From Bittarella massiliensis (ex Durand et al. 2017) (lineage in GTDB: Bacteria > Bacillota > Clostridia > Oscillospirales > Ruminococcaceae), in the NCBI RefSeq assembly GCF_001486165.1, contig NZ_LN908975.1, positions 434,001-498,000 of the forward strand: DNA of 64,000 nt, written 5' to 3'. Shown here one piece after another: positions 58,854 to 64,000 of this stretch; position 1 is the stretch's first letter, and each line of letters starts with the position of its first letter. The translations under genes were made by a program, and so were the position numbers. The notes beneath the pieces were generated by a model, which saw nothing but the letters and a program-made list of their open reading frames with translations, did not search any database and had not been told where the DNA came from.

Positions 58854-60320
58854 TTACAGCAAGCCGGCTTTTTTGGCCTCGCCAAAGACCCAGTCGGGGA
58901 CCGGGGGTTCGACCTCAGCGGGGATGGGGCAGACGTACTGTCCGCCGGTCTCCTCTTTGAGTTCGGCTTTGGCCTTTTCCAGCACCGAGGGGTCATCCAG
59001 CACCCGCGCAGCGGCCAGTGCCAGCGCCTCGCTGGCCTTGAGCAGGGCCTTTTTGCCGATGGAGGAGCAGGTCTGCCCGGTGATCTGCCAGGTGTGGCCG
59101 GGGGTGCCGATGGCCATTCCGGCAGTGCCCATCTGGGCGGTGGGGACCACATAGCTCACGTCGCCCACGTCGGTGGAGCCGGGCATGGCGACCTTGGAGA
59201 GGACCAGGGGGGCGATGTCGGTGTCCAACCCCTGGGCCAGCAGTTTCTTGCCGTGCTCCTCCCCGCGGGATTTGAGGATGGCCGCATCGCTGGCCTGGCG
59301 CAGGTCCTCGCCCAGGGAGTCGCGGAACTGGCGGGCCAGGGCGTAGTCAGCCTCGTCAAAGTCGGGAGCGCCCACGTCCACCAGGGCGTCGTAGAGGATG
59401 CCGGTGAGGGTGGGGTTGGGGATGTAGTCGCTGACGCCGGTGCGGATGTACCAGTCCATGGTGGTGCCGCAGATGAGGGCGGCGCCCTTGGCGATGTCCT
59501 TCACCCGCTCCAGGATCTCGTGCACCTGGGAAATTTTGGGGGCGCGGATAAAGTAGCTGAGGGTGGCGTGGTCCTGCACCACGTTGGGGGAGGTGCCGCC
59601 CACGTCCAGGTAGGCGTAGTGCATCCTCGCCTCGGGGATGACGTGCTCGCGCAGGTAGTTGACCCCCACGTTCATGATCTCGCAGCTGTCCAGGGCGCTT
59701 CTCCCCGCGTGGGGGGCAGCGGCGGCGTGGGCGGTGCGGCCGTGGAAGTTGAAGACGATGTTGATGTTGGCCAGGCAGCTGACCCCCCAGGCGGCGTTGT
59801 TGTCAAAGGGGTGCCAGGTGAGGACCGCGTCGACCCCCTCAAAGCAGCCGGCGCGGGTCATGAAGGTCTTGCCGTAGCCGGTCTCCTCGGCTGGGCAGCC
59901 GTAGAGCTTGACGGTGCCGCTTTTCCCGGTCTTTTCCAGGTAATCTTTGACGGCTAGAACGGCGCCAAAGGCGCCGGCGCCCAGGGCGCTGTGGCCGCAG
60001 CCGTGGCCGTTTTCATTCTCGGGCACCGGGGTCTTGACGGGGGTGGCGGCGGCCTGTCCCAGCTGGGAGAGGGCGTCGAATTCGGCCAGAATGCCGATGA
60101 CCGGCTTCCCGCTGCCGTAGGTGCCGATGAAGGCGGTGGGGATGCCGGCGACCCCGGACTCCACCTCAAAGCCCTGCTCCCGCAGCGCCTGGCAGAAGCT
60201 GGCGGCGGACTTGACCTCTTCGTACCCCAGTTCGGCGGCCGACCAGACGGCCTCCTGCAGTTCCCAGATGGCGGCCTCCTTCTCGCGGACGGCGGCCTGC
60301 ACTTGCTGTTTTGCATCCAT
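58854..60320 (-). CDS. M20 family amidohydrolase (aminobenzoyl-glutamate hydrolase AbgB-like)
   Basis: 488 residues. M20/M40 peptidase fold: HGCGHSALGAG carries zinc ligands, YGCPAEETGYGK the catalytic Glu and second zinc ligand, GRTAHAAAAPHAGRSALDS the dimerisation-domain histidine. TDVGDVSYVVPT is typical of the AbgB subgroup, which cleaves p-aminobenzoyl-glutamate or similar N-acyl amino acids. ATG 60320 follows AAAGGAGG. Substrate not proven. Confidence 0.9.
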   Translation of the reverse strand: MDAKQQVQAAVREKEAAIWELQEAVWSAAELGYEEVKSAASFCQALREQGFEVESGVAGIPTAFIGTYGSGKPVIGILAEFDALSQLGQAAATPVKTPVPENENGHGCGHSALGAGAFGAVLAVKDYLEKTGKSGTVKLYGCPAEETGYGKTFMTRAGCFEGVDAVLTWHPFDNNAAWGVSCLANINIVFNFHGRTAHAAAAPHAGRSALDSCEIMNVGVNYLREHVIPEARMHYAYLDVGGTSPNVVQDHATLSYFIRAPKISQVHEILERVKDIAKGAALICGTTMDWYIRTGVSDYIPNPTLTGILYDALVDVGAPDFDEADYALARQFRDSLGEDLRQASDAAILKSRGEEHGKKLLAQGLDTDIAPLVLSKVAMPGSTDVGDVSYVVPTAQMGTAGMAIGTPGHTWQITGQTCSSIGKKALLKASEALALAAARVLDDPSVLEKAKAELKEETGGQYVCPIPAEVEPPVPDWVFGEAKKAGLL

Positions 60321-60607
60321 GGGTTCATTGCCTCCTTTTTTAAAAAAAGCGCGCACCCGGCGGGTGTGCCCGGCAGTTTCGGGGGAAGGGGGAGGGCCCC
60401 CTTTCCGCTCTACTGCCAGTGTAGCACAGGGGCGGACACTTTTGAAGCGAAGGAGGGGGGGGATGGGAAAAATCGGCGTGTTCCATAAAAAAGAGGGGCC
60501 CTTTTGCACCGCTTTCACCACCGGGAGGTGGCGGCTTTACGGCGCCCTGATGTTGGCCCAGGTCTGTCGTGGAGAGGGGACTGGCCCCCGCGGCATTGCC
60601 GGGCGGC

Positions 60608-61431
60608 CCATTTCAGTTGGCGCCTCCCGCAGGGAGAGGGCGTCGAGGGGAAGGGCGAGGGTGGATGGCTGTGCGCCGTTGGTTCGCCGCAGAGGGCGCG
60701 GCGGGAGGCGATTTCGGCGAATGGCTGTCCACGCACCTGCAGGGGGGGCGGACGAGGGAAAATCGTTTGCCGCGTTCCTCCTGGCAATCTCTATTCCGCA
60801 CACCCGCGCAGGGGTGCCGGGGGTGGTCGAGAACGGCTCGAAGAAGGTGTTCTTTCGATCCATTTCCCCATGTGGGAGGCGGTGCTGAAGGCAGATCGCG
60901 CCATTCTCTGCGGCGATATTTCGATCTGTGCACCATGTGGGGGGATGGGTCCGGCGGCTTGACATCTTGACGGCATCCCCATTCCACTCCACGCGCCCGT
61001 GTGAGGTGTGACCCCAGCGCGCCTATACCACGCGGCTGAACAAGCTATTTCAATCCACGCATCCGCGTGGGGGCGGCGTGCTCGGGGCTGTCCGTCCCCG
61101 AAAGGGTGTTGTTGCAGCCCGCACAGGGGGTGGTCGGGAAGAGGGGGTTGGCCAATTCTGGAGAGGGCATTTCGATCGATGCACCTGTGTGGGTTGAAAT
61201 GGGGTGTGGCTGGGTAGAGCGGCGACAGCCGAGACCCCTTTGGCCTCCCTCGGGCTTCGCCTGTACCCATGCCCTCTCCAAGTCCGCCATCGCCTGCGGG
61301 GAGGACACCGAACGCCGCCGCCATCGGGTCGATTGTGGATCCCTCGCTTGCGTGCGGAGGACGATGCGGATGGAGAGGCGGCGATTGTATCGTCCTTCCC
61401 TTTCATCCGTGCGCCCACAGAGGATGCGGCG
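60608..61431 (-). CRISPR. Decayed type I-C-like CRISPR array
   Basis: Degenerate ~32-bp units with the I-C repeat signature ATTTCAATCCACGC (reverse of GCGTGGATTGAAAT) recur with spacing near 61-66 bp: starts near 60722, 60787, 60852, 60918, 60981, 61047, 61110, 61169, with weaker ones at 60610, 60676, 61280, 61331 and 61400. The best are 61047-61078 (ATTTCAATCCACGCATCCGC) and 60981-61012 (ATTCCACTCCACGCGCCCGT). Units agree at about two-thirds of positions, so the array is eroded. No cas gene lies within the window. Confidence 0.62.
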
Positions 61432-61482
61432 GCCGTGGCAGCGGCGCTGCAGGCAAAGTGCAGCTCATGTCGCCGCAGGCAG

Positions 61483-61524
61483 CAAAAAAACAGGCGGGGC
61501 GACGTTTCGCCCCGCCTGTTTGAG
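61483..61524 (-). terminator. Terminator of the P-type ATPase
   Basis: Minus-strand AAACAGGCGGGGCGA and TCGCCCCGCCTGTTT pair, followed by TTTTT. Confidence 0.88.
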
Positions 61525-61527
61525 CGG

Positions 61528-64000
61528 TTATTGCTTTTTGCTGCCCAGCAACAGCCGGGTGACGTTGAGGACCGAGAGGACGGTGACCCCCACGTCGGCA
61601 AAGACCGCCATCCAGATGGTGGAGAGGCCGAAGAGGGAGAGACCGATGACCAGGAACTTGACGATGAGGGCAAAGGCGATGTTGAACTTGATGAGGTTCA
61701 TCACCCGGCGGCTGAGTTTGACCGCGCCGGGAAGGGAGCTGGGCTTGCCCGAGACCAGCACCACGTCGGCGGCCTCGATGGCCGCGTCGGTGCCAAAGCC
61801 CATGGCGACCCCCACGTCGGAGGCGGCCAGGACCGGAGCGTCGTTGATGCCGTCGCCCACAAAGGCCACCGTCTTCCCCTCCCCCTTGAGGGAGAGGAGG
61901 CCGTCCACCTTGTCCTGGGGCAGCAGGTCGGCCCGGTAGTCGTCCAGCCCCAGCTGGCCGGCCACCTTGGCGGCCGCCTTGGCGCTGTCGCCGGTGAGCA
62001 TGGCGGTGCGCACCCCAAGGGCCTTCAGCTGGGACATGGTCTCCCGGCTGTCGGGACGGACTTGGTCGCCCACAGTCACATAGCCCTTGCATTGCCCGCC
62101 GATGGCCAGCAGGACGTTGGCCTCGATCCCCTCGGGGACGGCCACCCCGGCGTCCCGCAGCAGCCGGGCCGAGCCGCAGAGCAGCTCTCTGCCCTCCAGC
62201 TGGGCGCGCACCCCTTTGCCGGCGATCTCCTCCACCGAGAGGAGTTTTTCGCCGGGGAGCTGGGGGCACTGGGCGACGATGGAGCGGGAGATGGGGTGGT
62301 TGGAGTACTGCTCTGCCAGGGCGCTGTAGGCCAGCACCTCCTCCTCGCTCAAGTCGGCCAGGGCCTTCACCTCGGTCACCTGCAGCTTGCCGTCGGTGAG
62401 GGTGCCGGTCTTGTCAAAGACGGCGTCGGTGAGTTTGGCCAGGTTTTCAATGTGCTTGCCCCCCTTGATGAGCACCCCCCGCTTGGAGGCGGCGCCGATG
62501 CCCGCGTAGAAGCCCAGGGGGATGGAGATGACCAGGGCACAGGGGCAGGCGGAGACGACAAACACCAGGGCGGTGTAGATCCAGTGGTTCCAGCTGCCCA
62601 GCCCGGTCAGGGGGGGCAGGATCGCCACCAGCAGGGCGCACAGGAGGATGACCGGGGTGTAGATGGCGGCAAAGCGGGTGATGAACTTCTGGGATTTGGA
62701 TTTCTGGGCGGCCGACTCCTCCACCAGCTTGATGATGCGGGCGGCGGTGGACTCCTCCAGCGGGGAGGTGACCTTGGCCCGTACCAGGCCGGAGAGGTTG
62801 ATGGCCCCGGAGGGGAGGGCGTCTCCCTCGGCGGCGTTGACGGGCAGACTTTCACCGGTGATGGCCGATTTGTCCACCGCGGTGCTGCCCGAGAGGATGA
62901 CGCAATCCAGCGGCACCCGGTCGGAGGGGCGGATGACGATCTCGTCGCCCACCTGCACCTGCTCGGCCGGGGTCTCGGTGATCTGGCCGCCCGGCCCGGC
63001 CACAGCGGCGGTTTCGGGCTGGATGTTGGTGATGGCGTTCAGGCTCTTGCGGGTGGCGCCCACGGCCCGATCTTCTAAGTAGAGGCTGATTTTAAAGAGG
63101 AGGGCCACCATGGCGGCCTCGCCGAACTCGCCCAGGAAGAAGGAGGCGATGACCGCCACCGTCACCAGCAGATTTTCGTCGACTCTCTTTTTAAAGATGC
63201 CGGTGACGCCCTTGTACCAGACGTCGTAACAGGCCAGGGCACAGGCCGCCACCAGCAGGCCGTCGGCGATCCAGAGGACGGCGGTGGCCGTCGCCAGGTG
63301 TTCGCTTGCCATCCCGGACACCGCCAGCAACACCGCCAGCAGCAGGGGCCAGAGGGGGCGCTTTTCTGTCCCTTCCTCGCTGGGGGCGGCCTTTTTGGAG
63401 GGGGCCGCCCCGGCCAGGGAGACCTGGACGCCGGGCTCGATGTCGTCGCACACCTGCTGGACGAAGGTGAGGTCCTCGAGGTTGAGGGTGCGCAGGGAGC
63501 GGATGAGGATGGTCCCGGTGGCAAAGCTCACCGACACCGCCTCAAAGCGACCCGACTTCTCCAGCCGCTCCTCGATTTTCATGGCGCAGTGGGAACAGCT
63601 GAGGCCGGTGAAGCGGAGGGTCTGGGTGCCGGGGCGGGCAGCCAGTTTGCGGGCGGCCTGCTCGCTGGCCTCGACGGCGGCCTCTTCGCCGTGGTCGTGC
63701 TCACAGCCGCAGGCGTCGTGCTCCCCGTGGCCGTGGTCGTGCCCGCAGCCGCAGGTGTCGTGTTCCCCGCGGTCGTGGTCGTGCCCGCAGCCACAGGCGT
63801 CGTGCTCCCCGTGGCCGTGGTCGTGCCCACAGCCGCAGGCGTCGTGTTCCCCGTGGCCGTGGTCGTGCCCACAGTCGCAGGTGCCGTGTTCCCCGTGGCC
63901 GTGGTCGTGCCCACAGTCGCAGGCGTTGTGCTCTCCGTGGCCGCGGTCGTGCCCGCAGCCGCAGGCGTCGTGCTCCCCGTGGCCGTGGTCGTGCCCACAG
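61528..64000 (-). CDS. Zn/Cd/Pb-translocating P-type ATPase (P1B-2), N-terminus beyond window
   Basis: At least 823 residues; the 5' end lies past 64000. From the N-terminus: seven or more 14-residue His/Asp/Cys repeats, an HMA domain with FTGLSCSHCAMKIEERL, membrane helices, actuator TGES, CPC in SACPCALVISIPLG, phosphorylation DKTGTLTDG, SNHPIS of the nucleotide domain, GDGINDAP, and the last helices with a Lys (ALIVKFLVI) and Asp-Val-Gly (FADVGVTVL), the P1B-2 signature for Zn2+, Cd2+ and Pb2+ export. The ATG at 63582 lies inside the HMA CxxC motif and is not the start. Confidence 0.93.
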   Translation of the reverse strand, partial: CGHDHGHGEHDACGCGHDRGHGEHNACDCGHDHGHGEHGTCDCGHDHGHGEHDACGCGHDHGHGEHDACGCGHDHDRGEHDTCGCGHDHGHGEHDACGCEHDHGEEAAVEASEQAARKLAARPGTQTLRFTGLSCSHCAMKIEERLEKSGRFEAVSVSFATGTILIRSLRTLNLEDLTFVQQVCDDIEPGVQVSLAGAAPSKKAAPSEEGTEKRPLWPLLLAVLLAVSGMASEHLATATAVLWIADGLLVAACALACYDVWYKGVTGIFKKRVDENLLVTVAVIASFFLGEFGEAAMVALLFKISLYLEDRAVGATRKSLNAITNIQPETAAVAGPGGQITETPAEQVQVGDEIVIRPSDRVPLDCVILSGSTAVDKSAITGESLPVNAAEGDALPSGAINLSGLVRAKVTSPLEESTAARIIKLVEESAAQKSKSQKFITRFAAIYTPVILLCALLVAILPPLTGLGSWNHWIYTALVFVVSACPCALVISIPLGFYAGIGAASKRGVLIKGGKHIENLAKLTDAVFDKTGTLTDGKLQVTEVKALADLSEEEVLAYSALAEQYSNHPISRSIVAQCPQLPGEKLLSVEEIAGKGVRAQLEGRELLCGSARLLRDAGVAVPEGIEANVLLAIGGQCKGYVTVGDQVRPDSRETMSQLKALGVRTAMLTGDSAKAAAKVAGQLGLDDYRADLLPQDKVDGLLSLKGEGKTVAFVGDGINDAPVLAASDVGVAMGFGTDAAIEAADVVLVSGKPSSLPGAVKLSRRVMNLIKFNIAFALIVKFLVIGLSLFGLSTIWMAVFADVGVTVLSVLNVTRLLLGSKKQ
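63676..64000 (-). repeat. 42-bp tandem repeats encoding 14-residue metal-binding units
   Basis: In the ATPase frame each unit reads GCGHDHGHGEHDAC with small changes (DCG, HDRGHG, EHNAC, EHGTC, HDHDRG). Six complete copies and one partial are visible, closing with GCEHDHGEE. The array continues past the window end, so copy number is unknown. Confidence 0.9.

Noticed and set aside
61204-63078. 624-codon plus-strand frame across the CRISPR-like region and the ATPase
   Set aside because: Runs antisense to the conserved P-type ATPase and through the repeat array; composition-driven.
63580-63582. ATG as start of the P-type ATPase
   Set aside because: It lies within the HMA motif CSHCAMK; the frame continues upstream with homologous sequence and no ribosome site precedes this ATG.
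63579-63998. 139-residue Thr/Ala/Gly repeat protein
   Set aside because: Out-of-frame reading of the His-rich repeats of the P-type ATPase.

Overview
The window looks like chromosomal DNA of a high-GC, anaerobic, low-pathway-complexity Firmicute of the class Clostridia, most likely a gut Oscillospiraceae/Ruminococcaceae-type bacterium (inference). Reasons: many GTG and TTG starts behind strong AGGAGG sites, a T-box leader, desulfoferrodoxin, an anaerobic radical-SAM sulfatase-maturating enzyme, the GatCAB transamidation route, VanZ- and RarA-type genes, and sigma-A-like promoters.

Layout. 0.1-4 kb: sulfatase and its maturase, with a small XRE/membrane-protein pair between them. 4-6.3 kb: an S24-type self-cleaving repressor facing a small membrane protein, then DUF3795 and HD-domain genes. 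6.8-7.75 kb: a non-coding-looking array of 15-bp units in ~213-bp higher-order copies. 7.8-12.5 kb: a two-component system whose kinase and regulator genes are separated by an oppositely oriented surface-protein gene. 12.6-16.7 kb: aryl-sulfate sulfotransferase, Crp/Fnr regulator, thioredoxin and thioredoxin reductase. 16.9-20.8 kb: ACT protein, antiporter with a terminator-bearing leader RNA, RarA-C-like protein, thymidine kinase, nitroreductase. 20.9-23.1 kb: a TetM/EF-G-like gene broken by an assembly artefact (an untrimmed Nextera mate-pair junction). 23.1-28.5 kb: gatB, gatA and an aspS-gatC fusion under an Asn-type T-box. 28.8-34.8 kb: housekeeping and transport genes, ending with rarA. 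35-40.7 kb: a second two-component system and a VTC-DUF4956-beta-helix lipoprotein operon that shares its regulator box. 40.8-42.6 kb: an unknown gene, a DEDDh exonuclease and desulfoferrodoxin. 42.8-55.7 kb: a phage-tail cassette with no head, packaging, integration or lysis genes, carrying two independently transcribed lipoprotein genes. 55.8-56 kb: two tRNA-Ser genes. 56-60.3 kb: phosphodiesterase, GNAT-PNPOx fusion, M20 amidohydrolase. 60.6-61.4 kb: a decayed type I-C-like CRISPR array without cas genes. 61.5-64 kb: a Zn/Cd P-type ATPase with a His/Cys-rich repeat tail running off the window.

The most interesting connection is between two distant places. The S24 repressor gene at 4.0-4.75 kb has three CAAG-N3-CTTG operators at an exact 29-bp spacing, one of them in the spacer of the divergent promoter. 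The only promoter I can see in front of the tail cassette (42871-42899) has the same class of site upstream of it and a matching half-site in its spacer. This suggests a DNA-damage-inducible, non-contractile phage-tail-like particle (F-type tailocin-like) controlled in trans, with a holin-like small membrane protein beside the repressor. The operators are seen directly; the system is inference.

Sulfur-ester handling is a second theme: sulfatase, maturase and sulfotransferase genes lie within 15 kb. Readers should treat 21823-22102 as artefact and not as biology.
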